The notes under the pieces: generated by a model
What the model was told of the DNA's origin: nothing
What the model saw: the letters and a program-made list of their open reading frames with translations, nothing else
Database searches by the model: none
Translations under genes and position numbers: made by a program
DNA from: Shouchella oshimensis
GTDB lineage: Bacteria > Bacillota > Bacilli > Bacillales > Bacillaceae_D
DNA: 64,000 nucleotides
Direction: 5' to 3'
Assembly (NCBI RefSeq): GCF_002019765.1
Contig: NZ_KV917380.1
Location: 2,201,486-2,265,485, forward strand
Shown here: one piece after another, positions 56,018 through 64,000 of the stretch
How positions within the stretch are numbered: position 1 is the first letter of the stretch
Layout of the letters: each line of letters starts with the position of its first letter

Positions 56018-57401
56018 GTTAACAAAAACAAGATGGAAATTAACCGGTAGCTATTTGGTTTCAATTTTAATCATTGTTTTTATTGTACTGATCGTTAATA
56101 CACTCATATTGGTCTTTTTATTAATCAATCAACATACGAACAATGTAGGTGAAGGGGAACAGAACTCGGCGGAAAGGTTCACACGACATTTTAGTCACTA
56201 TTTAGCGCTTGATGATGGAGAACCCATTTTATCCCAAGAAGGTCAAGAAGCGTTACAAAACTACGGAGCTTGGTTTCAACTACTCGATGAAAACGGCGTC
56301 GTTGTTGATTCCTTTTTAGCACCTGATACTGCTTCTAACAAGTACACACCAATGGATCTTGTTCATAAGTACAAGTATATGGATGATGAATTTAATACGT
56401 ACTTTATTGGTGCTTTCGAATCGTTTAGTTATATTGTAGGCATTCCTTATTCCGATGATCACCGCTATGTGTTTACGGTAAATTCAGAAACCGTTGTCTC
56501 TTTTTTATCAGAGGCTTTGCTTACCATTATTCTTATTGATACGGCGATTGCTTGTGGTATTGGCCTTTTGTTTAGTGCTAAATTAACAAAGCCTATTCAA
56601 GCCATTATTGAACGAATTTCTCAACTGAAGAATCGAAATTTTAAACAGCAACACTTTAAAAAACCTGGAATCTACCATTCGGTTTTCTCAAATTTAAATG
56701 ATGTTTCAGATACGCTAAAAAAACATGAAGCAGAACAACATAAGCTTGAAAAGCTCCGTAATGAATGGATTAGCAATGTATCGCATGATTTAAAAACGCC
56801 TCTTGCCTCTATTTACGGGTACGGGGAATTGTTAAAAGGCGATGATGTCTCTCAGGAGGAACGGATCGACTACGCGGAAGTTATTGAACGTCAATCAAGT
56901 TACATTCAACAGTTAATTGAAGATTTTAACTTGACGATGCGTTTACGTAGTCAACAAATGCCTTTACAGCTAAAAGAAACACGAATGGAGCCGTTTGTTC
57001 GTGAGCTAGTCATTGATGTATTAAATGAACCAGCTTATAAAGAAGCATCCATTACGTTTACAGGAAAAGCACCTCAACTCACACGTCAGGTCGATCAACA
57101 CCTTCTAAAACGGGGGCTACTTAACTTTCTGTACAATGCTTTGATTCACAATAAGGAAGGGGTTTCAGTTCATGTCACTGTCACTTCTACATTTATTTTC
57201 ATTGAAGATAACGGTGAAGGCATACAAGGCGATGTGCACCAGATTTTTGATCGGTATTACCGGGGTAGTAATACAACCACCATTAACGGAACGGGTTTGG
57301 GTATGGCAATCGCACGAGATATTATGGAGGCACACGGAGCAACGGTTGAATTAACAAGTCAAATAGGAAAAGGAACGAGCATCAAAATTTCGTTTGACTA
57401 G
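56007..57401 (+). CDS. Sensor histidine kinase
   Basis: 464 aa. TM1 is at about residues 13-37, an extracellular sensor of about 120 residues follows, TM2 lies near 165-187, then a HAMP linker, HisKA (RNEWISNVSHDLKTPLASIYGYGELL) and HATPase (N box NFLYNALIHN, G boxes DNGEGI and GTGLGMAIA). The extracellular domain distinguishes it from the short BceS-type intramembrane kinases that normally pair with BceAB, so it may sense its signal directly. Confidence 0.9.
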   Translation: MGTKLTKTRWKLTGSYLVSILIIVFIVLIVNTLILVFLLINQHTNNVGEGEQNSAERFTRHFSHYLALDDGEPILSQEGQEALQNYGAWFQLLDENGVVVDSFLAPDTASNKYTPMDLVHKYKYMDDEFNTYFIGAFESFSYIVGIPYSDDHRYVFTVNSETVVSFLSEALLTIILIDTAIACGIGLLFSAKLTKPIQAIIERISQLKNRNFKQQHFKKPGIYHSVFSNLNDVSDTLKKHEAEQHKLEKLRNEWISNVSHDLKTPLASIYGYGELLKGDDVSQEERIDYAEVIERQSSYIQQLIEDFNLTMRLRSQQMPLQLKETRMEPFVRELVIDVLNEPAYKEASITFTGKAPQLTRQVDQHLLKRGLLNFLYNALIHNKEGVSVHVTVTSTFIFIEDNGEGIQGDVHQIFDRYYRGSNTTTINGTGLGMAIARDIMEAHGATVELTSQIGKGTSIKISFD

Positions 57402-57402
57402 A

Positions 57403-57445
57403 AAAAAAGATCCGGCCTTGTTAATTACAAGGCCGGATCTTTTTA
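57403..57445. terminator. Strong bidirectional terminator
   Basis: GATCCGGCCTTG / CAAGGCCGGATC 12-bp stem, 7-nt loop, A- and T-runs on both sides. Confidence 0.9.
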
Positions 57446-57535
57446 TTTCTTTAAAATGACTCGGCGCACGATCCGATTCACACCTGCTATTGCCACCGTT
57501 GTTATAGCCGAAGCAAGGATTCTCCTAACCAACAT
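57443..57535 (-). CDS. Possible 30-aa basic amphipathic peptide
   Basis: MLVRRILASAITTVAIAG followed by a 12-residue basic tail with VNRIVRR. AGGAG lies 8 nt before the ATG and a strong terminator starts at its stop. The hydrophobic/basic pattern suggests a small membrane-active peptide or membrane-associated protein. No family is recognised. Confidence 0.45.
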   Translation of the reverse strand: MLVRRILASAITTVAIAGVNRIVRRVILKK

Positions 57536-57833
57536 ATTGATCACTCCTATTGAATGGAATAGGTTTATAATTCCCTGAAAAACGGCGTATAAACATCAAC
57601 CCTATTCAACAGGTATGTACTCGCTAAATAAACGAACGATTACCAATAATTATTTAGTTTTATTTTATCTCATAACGGTTATGGATGGATACCGTCGGAA
57701 CGCATAACGAACAATGTGAGTAGACAGCATCCAGTCGTCGTTCCATTCCTGATTCGGTTCTATGTGCTTACTAGGTAAATGTAGTTTAACAATCATACAT
57801 CCTAGAATATTGACGCAAAGGAAGAGATTGTAC
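57536..57833. other. Intergenic region with no recognisable gene
   Basis: About 300 nt containing promoter regions for the peptide (-) and the small membrane protein (+). Frames through it lack ribosome-binding sites. Confidence 0.4.
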
Positions 57834-58103
57834 ATGAAAACAAGCAAAGGACACATAACCATCGTATTCATTCTATTTGCTATAGGCGGCTCCGTTCTAA
57901 CTGGTATTGCTGGAGTTGGACTGCTCTATTTAGCTCGATGGATTTTACATGATCAACTATTCGAATCTATTTCGTATGTAGGAGCCTTTTTTGTAGCAGC
58001 CTTACCCGGCTTTATTGGATCTCTATATTGGGCTTATTTTTTCATAAAAAAAGAAAAACGAGAAACCAAACACTTAGATGATGGGCATCGTCATAACGAA
58101 TGA
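57834..58103 (+). CDS. Small membrane protein of unknown function
   Basis: 89 aa from ATG 57834 (AAGGAAGAG upstream). Two membrane segments (ITIVFILFAIGGSVLTGIAGVG and SYVGAFFVAALPGFIGSLYW) and a basic/His-rich tail (KKEKRETKHLDDGHRHNE). I do not recognise the family. Confidence 0.6.
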   Translation: MKTSKGHITIVFILFAIGGSVLTGIAGVGLLYLARWILHDQLFESISYVGAFFVAALPGFIGSLYWAYFFIKKEKRETKHLDDGHRHNE

Positions 58104-58324
58104 TGACACGTAAAAGATGCTGGGACATAACTAGCTTCTAACTCCAAAAAAAGATCTCCCTCACTTGAAAAATTATGAAGAAGATCTTTTTTAAACCTCA
58201 TGTTTGAGATTAGGCGACACCGCCGCCCTAACGGCGGTGTATTTCCTCATGTTCACAGAGAAGTGATGCACTTATTTTTTTACAAATACTTGGCTAACAA
58301 TATCTATTTTTTTAATTAATTACA
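58104..58324. other. Degenerate intergenic region with hairpins
   Basis: 58119-58131 (GCTGGGACATAAC) equals one end of the 273-bp repeat family and looks like a remnant. AAAAAAGATCT...AGATCTTTTTT (58145-58192) is a terminator-like hairpin for the preceding gene. ACACCGCCG / CGGCGGTGT (58217-58240) is a strong GC-rich hairpin of unknown role. Confidence 0.5.
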
Positions 58325-58456
58325 ATGGTGTTTATTACACATGATTTAAAAGCAGCTCGCTACCTGTCTGGTCGATAGATCATACTAGAAAAAGGGGAAG
58401 TCACTAAGACACTTTCTTCATTATCGGCTTTAAAGTCTTTGAAATGGACGCAATGA
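58325..58456 (+). pseudogene. Remnant of an ABC transporter ATP-binding protein
   Basis: Translation gives VFITHDLKAARYLSGR, a stop (TAG at 58376), then IILEKGEVTKTLSSLSALKS. The ITHD H-loop and IILEKGE are the C-terminal end of a peptide/nickel-type ABC ATPase. Everything upstream of the H-loop is gone and a nonsense codon interrupts the rest, so it is a decayed fragment. Confidence 0.7.
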
Positions 58457-58517
58457 AACCATGCTTTAAGATTATTAAGTTTATAAATATATAACTTCTC
58501 CTTTTTTACACTAATTT

Positions 58518-59249
58518 TTAAACAACTTTACAACTTAGCTCCTTTTCTGCGATCGTTTCATAGACAAATTGTTCTAAAGACCTTCCCTTCATTTCAGATC
58601 GTAATTCATTTAAACTTGACTGAATTAGCAGGGAACCTTTCTGTAAAAAAATAACCGAGTCAGCTAGGTCTTCAACAAAGGAGAGCGTATGAGTTGATAG
58701 GATAATTGTTTTTCCTTGAGCTTTAAGTTCTTCTACCATACCCTTCATTCTCACAACCCAATAAGGGTCTAAACCGTTGGTCGGTTCATCCATGAAGATT
58801 AAGGAAGATTGACGTAAAAGGCATTGGGCAAGGTTTAAGCGTTGCTGCATTCCTTTTGAATAATGTTTAATCGGCGTTTTTAATTCGTTCTCCAAGCCTA
58901 CTTTTTCCAACATCTCTACTATTTCTCCTGATTGATTAGCTGAAAGTTCACCAAGAAAAGACAACGTTTCACAAGCTGTTAGCGTATCAGGAAATGCAAG
59001 ATGATCAGGCATATAAGAAATACTTTTTTGGTATAGAGCAAGTATGCTTTTTACTTCTTTCCCGTTAAACAAAAGTGTCCCTTCGCTAGGTGAAATCATC
59101 CCCGTCAGTAAGCTTAATAGAGATGTTTTGCCTGCACCATTACCACCACAAATAGCATTCACTGTCCCGCGCTTAAATGAGACATTAATTGGATGTAAGC
59201 GATTCTTTAATGCAAGTGAGTTTGCTTGTAATACAAGTTGTTCATTCAT
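58518..59249 (-). CDS. NosF-like ABC transporter ATP-binding protein
   Basis: 243 aa. Walker A is GGNGAGKTSLL, the signature is YSKGMQQRLNLAQCLL, and Walker B is LIFMDEPTNGLDP. It lies directly against the NosY-like permease gene (stop and start abut) and last in a Nos-type operon. In denitrifiers NosDFY supplies a sulfur or copper species for NosZ copper-site assembly. Confidence 0.85.
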   Translation of the reverse strand: MNEQLVLQANSLALKNRLHPINVSFKRGTVNAICGGNGAGKTSLLSLLTGMISPSEGTLLFNGKEVKSILALYQKSISYMPDHLAFPDTLTACETLSFLGELSANQSGEIVEMLEKVGLENELKTPIKHYSKGMQQRLNLAQCLLRQSSLIFMDEPTNGLDPYWVVRMKGMVEELKAQGKTIILSTHTLSFVEDLADSVIFLQKGSLLIQSSLNELRSEMKGRSLEQFVYETIAEKELSCKVV

Positions 59250-60065
59250 TTATGTTCTCCTCCGTAAGTGAAATAAACCAATTAGCACTGGGAGACTTAT
59301 CCAAACAACCGCACATCCAATAATAAGAATAATTCCTGACACAGATTGGACAAAAGCTGTAAACTGATAAAGCGAGGGTCCAAATACAACGCCTCCATCC
59401 ATTATCATAATAACTAGAACCCGTACGAGCTGGATTGGATTTAAAGCGACGACTAAGGTTAAACCCCATTCAAATACATGAGGAGGGATGGAGCGTATTA
59501 GAAATAAAATCAAAAAATCGTAAAGCAAAACAAGGAACGCCCAACTCGCAAGCGCTATCGAAATCGCTTGAAAACGCGTTTTTGATAAAATACCAATACA
59601 TGTAGCGAGCGGTGTAAGCAAGACAATTAAAGAAACTGAAAGCCCATAAAGAATAAGAAAATCTTTGATAGGTAACGTAGCTGCAAATAAAGCTGCAATG
59701 AGAGAGGCTAGTCCATAACCAAGGCTCAAAACCGCAATAAGTACAAGGCTTAATGAAGAGACCCTAGCCAACAAAAGCACGAGCGGTGAGATCGGATAGG
59801 TTAGTACAAGAGACATCCACCCGCTTTCCTTTTCATTGGCATTATGAATCGAGCCTAGCAATAACACAAGTAAGGGGAGCAAGTACAGATTGACATTTAA
59901 TAAATGAATTACTGCTCGATTAAACCCGTCATAGTATCCCTCAAAATCTGTACCTGTTATGAGATAACTACTGGCGATAAGACCCATTAACAAACTAAAC
60001 CCAATGAGCAATCGATTTCTCGCATACTGAATTAAATCGAAACGGATAAATTGAATCCACTTCAT
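59250..60065 (-). CDS. NosY-like ABC transporter permease
   Basis: 271 aa with six membrane segments. NANEKESGWMSLVLTYPISPLVLLLARV after TM2 is typical of ABC-2/NosY permeases. It starts immediately after the NosL stop and ends one nucleotide before the ATPase gene starts. Confidence 0.85.
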   Translation of the reverse strand: MKWIQFIRFDLIQYARNRLLIGFSLLMGLIASSYLITGTDFEGYYDGFNRAVIHLLNVNLYLLPLLVLLLGSIHNANEKESGWMSLVLTYPISPLVLLLARVSSLSLVLIAVLSLGYGLASLIAALFAATLPIKDFLILYGLSVSLIVLLTPLATCIGILSKTRFQAISIALASWAFLVLLYDFLILFLIRSIPPHVFEWGLTLVVALNPIQLVRVLVIMIMDGGVVFGPSLYQFTAFVQSVSGIILIIGCAVVWISLPVLIGLFHLRRRT

Positions 60066-60518
60066 TTAGAAACTGTTCCAATCGTGTGCTTCCAATTCGC
60101 CGTAAAGCAAGATTTCACCTGGTTCATACGTTTCCACGTAAGATTCGGCTGCTTCTACTGTTGAGAAACTGATGACTCCATTGCCCATTGGTGTAACGAT
60201 ATCTTTATGATAAACAAACGCCCCTTCTGTCATATCAAACCATTCTTGTGTGTCGTAGCCGTTTGCATAGGCTGTATGAAAAGTAGGAGCTAAGTCAGGA
60301 TTTTCAATCATAAATTGAACAAGACAACCGATATCATCAAATTTTTCTGCGGTTCCATCTTCCATCACGATTTGAGTAGCTGCTTGCACGTTATGAATAC
60401 CCATGTTGCAGATGATGCATGTATCAACATCGTGAATATCATGAGCATCCGTTGAAACGTGGTTGCATGCTGATAAAGCAAGCCCTAATAAAACAGTGGC
60501 GATCATTCTTTTTTTCAT
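60066..60518 (-). CDS. NosL-like copper-binding lipoprotein
   Basis: 150 aa. Lipobox LSAC (Cys 18). The NosL core has DTCIICNMGIHNVQAATQIVMEDG (Cys-x-x-Cys-x-Met copper site) and FDDIGCLVQFM. NosL binds Cu(I) and delivers it to the NosDFY machinery or NosZ. The first of two NosL-type proteins in this operon, it lacks the His-rich tail of the second. Confidence 0.87.
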   Translation of the reverse strand: MKKRMIATVLLGLALSACNHVSTDAHDIHDVDTCIICNMGIHNVQAATQIVMEDGTAEKFDDIGCLVQFMIENPDLAPTFHTAYANGYDTQEWFDMTEGAFVYHKDIVTPMGNGVISFSTVEAAESYVETYEPGEILLYGELEAHDWNSF

Positions 60519-60526
60519 TTCTTTCC

Positions 60527-61891
60527 CTACTTTCGGACAAGAATTAGTAATGTTAAAGGAATGGAGAGTAGGAACATAGCGGCAATGAGGTAAGGAAGTG
60601 GTTCCGTTCCTCTCTCTTCTTTTGTTGCTAGGACAGCATTAGTGGCCTCACTAAGTGGAAATCGATCGAGAATGGTTCCTCGTTCAGCTGGCAACCATTT
60701 TTCTGCAGCAGTCCATAGTGAAATACCTGGGCTTTCAAACAGAAATTGATTTTCCCTATTTCCTTCTAACAAACGGTCATAGAAGGATCTTGCTTCAAAT
60801 GGAACGCTGCTTATTATATTGTCATTCGTTGGCCTAAACAACTGCTCGTCCCAATAATTCCCCACCGCTCCATTGTCCAATGAGATAGAGACAGACTGAT
60901 TCCCATAAGTTGATAGAATATTGCTAATGACGCTATTCTCGGAGAATACGAGTCCTTTATTTTCTTTAGACCACGTTAAAGCCATCTGATTCCCCGTTAT
61001 TAGATTTTTTTGAATGGATGTGTCAATCGTATCTTCAATGTAAACTCCAACATTGTTACGGGAAATTTCATTCTTTTTAATTGTAATCCCTTTGGAATTG
61101 TAAATCATTACACCAAAGCCATTCCAATCATACTGATGATTAAATACATTTTCTTCAAAATGAGCATTTTCCGTGTCCATAATCATCAAACCATTTACAT
61201 TCTGTTCGAATTGATTTCTTGTCCCATATACATTTGAACTAAACATCAGATGTGTCGCATAACGGGAGTTTGTAACAACATTGTCTTCAATAACTGCACC
61301 AGACAATGAATCTAAATAAAACCCATCTACAGCATTTGTAACGTGATTATCTGCTAGAAAGACATCATCTGAAGCATATAGTTCAACTGCGCCAAGACCA
61401 TGAGCTCGTTGTTCCAAACCTTTCCCTTTGAACTCGTTACCGGTAATCGTCATTGACGGACTGCTGTTACCACGGATACCAGACCCAATGAAGTGAACGT
61501 GGTTGTCAACAAAGGTGAAATTAGCCGCGTCTTCAATTTGAATGACAGGCTCAGGCTCATTCGAGCGCATGTGACTATTGGTTTCAAGTTGTTGATCAAA
61601 ATGGAATCCAGATACACTTACCTCATCCCCAGTAATTCGAAGTAGACTCTCATCTTGGTTTCCTTGAATGAGCGTCCCCTCTTCAGCAATAAGCGTTAAC
61701 GGTTTATTCACCTCGATTGGCACTTTGTAAATGCCAGCTTCAACATGAATCGTTTCATAAGGGCTCGCATTTTTTATTTTTTCATTAATGTCTGTAGCAC
61801 CATAGACATTTGGGGATTTTACGAGAAAAACAAGTATTAGTGTAAGCACAACGAGGAGGTTTTTAATGACTGTGGCTTTCCTCATCCTCAT
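60527..61891 (-). CDS. NosD-like periplasmic right-handed beta-helix protein
   Basis: 454 aa from ATG 61891 (AAGGAG 6 nt upstream), overlapping the end of the second NosL gene. An N-terminal signal anchor is followed by CASH-type beta-helix repeats (SGIRGNSSPSMTITGNEFKG, NSRYATHLMFSSNVYGTRN, GVMIYNSKGITIKKNEISRN). A C-terminal membrane segment (YLIAAMFLLSIPLTLLILVRK) anchors it. NosD works with NosFY in maturing the copper site of nitrous oxide reductase. Confidence 0.88.
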   Translation of the reverse strand: MRMRKATVIKNLLVVLTLILVFLVKSPNVYGATDINEKIKNASPYETIHVEAGIYKVPIEVNKPLTLIAEEGTLIQGNQDESLLRITGDEVSVSGFHFDQQLETNSHMRSNEPEPVIQIEDAANFTFVDNHVHFIGSGIRGNSSPSMTITGNEFKGKGLEQRAHGLGAVELYASDDVFLADNHVTNAVDGFYLDSLSGAVIEDNVVTNSRYATHLMFSSNVYGTRNQFEQNVNGLMIMDTENAHFEENVFNHQYDWNGFGVMIYNSKGITIKKNEISRNNVGVYIEDTIDTSIQKNLITGNQMALTWSKENKGLVFSENSVISNILSTYGNQSVSISLDNGAVGNYWDEQLFRPTNDNIISSVPFEARSFYDRLLEGNRENQFLFESPGISLWTAAEKWLPAERGTILDRFPLSEATNAVLATKEERGTEPLPYLIAAMFLLSIPLTLLILVRK

Positions 61892-62540
61892 GGTCGTCTC
61901 CTTCGTCGCCGTGCCCTTCACCATGACCATGATCGCCTTCTTCACCTTCGCCATGGTGCATCATACCACCGTGACCACCACTTGCCCGGGCTTCGGCATC
62001 TTCTTTTATCTGATCCCAGCTACTTAATTCTCCATCGCTGTCCTCTACATATGAAGTCGCCTCGTCTTCGGACTGAAAAAAGGCATAATGGTAACTCATT
62101 TGTGTTTCTAAATTCTCATCATAAACGACGGTTGATTCGCTTTTTTGAATCCACTCATTTGTTGTAAAATCTTTAACCCATGCTTCTGAAAACGGCTCAG
62201 ATGCTTCCGCTTCGGCATTCTCTAGGCAGCCTGAATCGTCAAAGAACAATCGTTCGCCGTCTGCTGTAATAGCTTGTGCGGTAAACAATGCTTTTGGATC
62301 ATCTCCGTGTGGAATTCCCATCTCACAATAGATACAAATGTCTTTAGTCGTTGGTTCTGTTGGAACCGCTGCTTCAAGATTGTCCTGCTCTTCCTCATCA
62401 TGCTCGTGGTTTTCCGACTGTTGTTCTTCCTCCGGCACTTGATTAGAGGACGTGTCGTTCGGTTCTGATGATTGACAGGCCTGCAAGAGCGAGGCAGAGA
62501 TAAATAAAGTCGAATAAAGTGCAACATACGTTTTTTTCAA
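61863..62540 (-). CDS. NosL-like lipoprotein with a His/Asp/Glu-rich tail
   Basis: 225 aa from TTG 62540 (GGAGG 8 nt upstream); the in-frame ATG at 62555 precedes that site and is rejected. The lipobox LQAC ends the signal. The NosL core has DICIYCEMGIPHGDDPKALFT and FDDSGCLENAEAEAS. The last 40 residues are rich in His, Asp, Glu and Gly (GGHGGMMHHGEGEEGDHGHG), a probable metal-buffering tail. It is a paralogue of the NosL at 60066. Confidence 0.85.
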   Translation of the reverse strand: MKKTYVALYSTLFISASLLQACQSSEPNDTSSNQVPEEEQQSENHEHDEEEQDNLEAAVPTEPTTKDICIYCEMGIPHGDDPKALFTAQAITADGERLFFDDSGCLENAEAEASEPFSEAWVKDFTTNEWIQKSESTVVYDENLETQMSYHYAFFQSEDEATSYVEDSDGELSSWDQIKEDAEARASGGHGGMMHHGEGEEGDHGHGEGHGDEGDDHEDEESHSH

Positions 62541-62571
62541 TTGTTGTCCCTCCATATGTACGTTTCGTTTA

Positions 62572-63051
62572 TTAGTGATGATGCTGGCTTTCTTCTACAT
62601 CATTTGACGATCCATCTGAATCTAAGAACGCTTGAATGTCTTCTTCAGCTACTTCGCCTGAAACAACCATTTTTTTCGGCATCACATGCATATCTCTCGC
62701 GCTAACATGAGTTTGGACTAGATAGATTGCGTCCTCCTCAAATGTATAGACGACGTCATAAGCGCCTTCTGCCTCGTGTTCAGCCTCCAGCAGGACACCA
62801 TCATTGCGCTCACCGTCTTTCCAAATCTCGAATACGACTTCGAAAGCGTCTTCAACGGTTTCACTTCCTTGCGTTAGTAAAACGCTTAAATCCATTTCTT
62901 CGCCAACCTCGACCGTTTCCGGTGCTTGAATGTCTGCTTGTACAATTTCAAGCAAATTGCCAGCGTGTTGCTCCTCGCCTGATTCATCCCCACATCCAAC
63001 TAAAAGAGCTAGAGCACTAAAGGGCACCAGCAGCGGTGCAAATTGTTTCAC
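62572..63051 (-). CDS. YtkA/FixH-like lipoprotein
   Basis: 159 aa from GTG 63051 (AGGAGG 8 nt upstream). Lipobox LVGC, then a YtkA-like beta-sandwich (IQAPETVEVGEEMDLSVLLTQG...YDVVYTFEEDAIYLVQTHVSARDMHVMPKK). The Met/His pair in RDMHVMP and the C-terminal EESQHHH could bind copper. Such proteins occur in copper-site assembly loci, which fits the Nos-type operon. Confidence 0.8.
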   Translation of the reverse strand: MKQFAPLLVPFSALALLVGCGDESGEEQHAGNLLEIVQADIQAPETVEVGEEMDLSVLLTQGSETVEDAFEVVFEIWKDGERNDGVLLEAEHEAEGAYDVVYTFEEDAIYLVQTHVSARDMHVMPKKMVVSGEVAEEDIQAFLDSDGSSNDVEESQHHH

Positions 63052-63079
63052 TATCAATACCTCCTATTTTTACGTTTAT

Positions 63080-64000
63080 TTAAAGTTGAGACAGAATGGC
63101 ATATGGTCCTTTGGACACTTCGATCTCTTTTTCTACCTTCATAGTAGAAGCATCCACAACCGAAACAGAATCACTGTCGAGGTTCGTAATAAAAAGTTTG
63201 TCATCCTGCATCATCATATAATTGGGGTTTTGTCCAACTTCGATCGTTGCAATCACTTCTTCGCTCTCAAGACTGTACTTTTTTAGTGTATGGTCTCCAT
63301 GAGAAAGGAAAAAAAGATGTTCGTTTCTTTCATCCGCTTCAATCGCAATTGGCATGAGACCAGCTTTTACTTGCTTGATTTGTTTACCTAATTCAGGATC
63401 ATACACACTAACCTCTCGATTCAATTCACCTACCTTGCCATGACCACCAAGCCATAGATGTTGCCCATCAAATAGTAATCCTGTGGCATTTTCTTCAACA
63501 GGAAAACGGGAAAGGATCGTTAAATTAATCAGGTCAATAATCGCTACTTCATTCGATTGGGTACTAAGTACAAACACTCGTTGCCCTTCTTCATCAATCA
63601 ATAAATCAGAAGGATAGGCACCAATTGCAATAGACTTAGTAATTGTTCCTGTCTTACCATCAACTACTTGAACAGCGTTTTGATGTGTATCGGATACAAA
63701 CACGCGCTTTTGTTGCTCACTCACAACGATTTTTGTCAAGCCTTGACCAATTTCAGAAAACGGTCGAATTGTGTGCGCCTCTAAATCAAATAGATACAAC
63801 TCTTCTTCTAGCTGGTTCGTACCAAGAATAGTGCTCTCGTCAAGCTTGGCCATATACGTAAACGACTGATTCAATTTTTCGCTACCAATGACTTCATAGG
63901 TTTCTAAATCAATAAAAGAGAGGACAGGTTCTTTCGCGTGACTAACGACAGCAAAGGGATCTTCTGTCGTCGGTACCGACACCGTTGCATACCCACAACC
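63080..64000 (-). CDS. YVTN-type beta-propeller lipoprotein (5' end outside the window)
   Basis: At least 306 codons, open to the right edge. Just before SVPTTEDPFAV the frame reads GCGYATV, which looks like a lipobox Cys, so only the signal peptide is missing. The remainder is repeats such as TKIVVSEQQKRVFVSDTHQNAVQVVDG and DLLIDEEGQRVFVLSTQSNEVAIIDL, of the YncE/cytochrome-d1-like YVTN propeller. It is first of the visible Nos-type operon; its role is unknown and it is not NosZ. Confidence 0.8.
   Translation of the reverse strand, partial: GCGYATVSVPTTEDPFAVVSHAKEPVLSFIDLETYEVIGSEKLNQSFTYMAKLDESTILGTNQLEEELYLFDLEAHTIRPFSEIGQGLTKIVVSEQQKRVFVSDTHQNAVQVVDGKTGTITKSIAIGAYPSDLLIDEEGQRVFVLSTQSNEVAIIDLINLTILSRFPVEENATGLLFDGQHLWLGGHGKVGELNREVSVYDPELGKQIKQVKAGLMPIAIEADERNEHLFFLSHGDHTLKKYSLESEEVIATIEVGQNPNYMMMQDDKLFITNLDSDSVSVVDASTMKVEKEIEVSKGPYAILSQL

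Overview
The window is chromosomal DNA of a low-GC, endospore-forming Bacillaceae. Signs of this are TTG/GTG starts with strong GGAGG sites, a BclB-like collagen exosporium protein, Bce/Yxd-type ABC modules, YesMN-type regulators and a Fur-regulated siderophore system. Na+-coupled NSS and BCCT carriers and a secreted alpha-carbonic anhydrase would suit an alkaliphile or halotolerant species; that last point is inference. No tRNA, rRNA, CRISPR array, integrase or transposase gene was seen.

Layout: 0.3-5 kb has a CdaR-type regulator, a BcrA-type ABC exporter and an NSS transporter. 5-10.3 kb has a siderophore ABC operon and a ferredoxin-NADP reductase gene, each behind a Fur box. 10.4-20.4 kb is a housekeeping mosaic: ABC ATPases, carbonic anhydrase with an apparent ATT start, PhzF, MBL and HAD enzymes, ABC-F, RDD, a PbuE-like efflux pump behind a terminator, and an NADP oxidoreductase. 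20.4-31.1 kb is a carbohydrate region: YesMN-type two-component system, then uxaC, GH31 and a TRAP transporter under a divergent LacI regulator with two matching operators. 31.4-41.3 kb has an AfuABC-like importer, an M20 hydrolase, and a CocE-like hydrolase plus BCCT carrier opposite a TetR regulator. 41.7-47.5 kb has a beta-helix protein, a collagen-like exosporium protein and thiC with a TPP riboswitch. 47.7-57.4 kb is the most interesting part: a glycocin (glycosylated bacteriocin) cluster beside a YxeA/BceAB-type detoxification module with its own two-component system. 58.5-64 kb is a NosDFYL-like copper-maturation cluster that runs off the right edge.

The glycocin cluster has a 72-aa precursor with a double-glycine leader and a GccF-like core (two CX6C helices around a DSGTC loop), then an unusual Gly8 tail ending in three extra cysteines. 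Next come a SunS-like glycosyltransferase, a C39 peptidase-ABC exporter and a thioredoxin-like protein. A perfect 21-bp inverted repeat brackets the precursor gene. No dedicated immunity gene is visible, so the adjacent YxeA/BceAB-type module is a candidate for self-protection.

Four copies (about 234-273 bp) of a palindromic-ended intergenic repeat (AGGCTGGGAC...GTCCCAGCCT) are scattered through the window. Two carry an internal deletion, and one has the loop of its central hairpin inverted.
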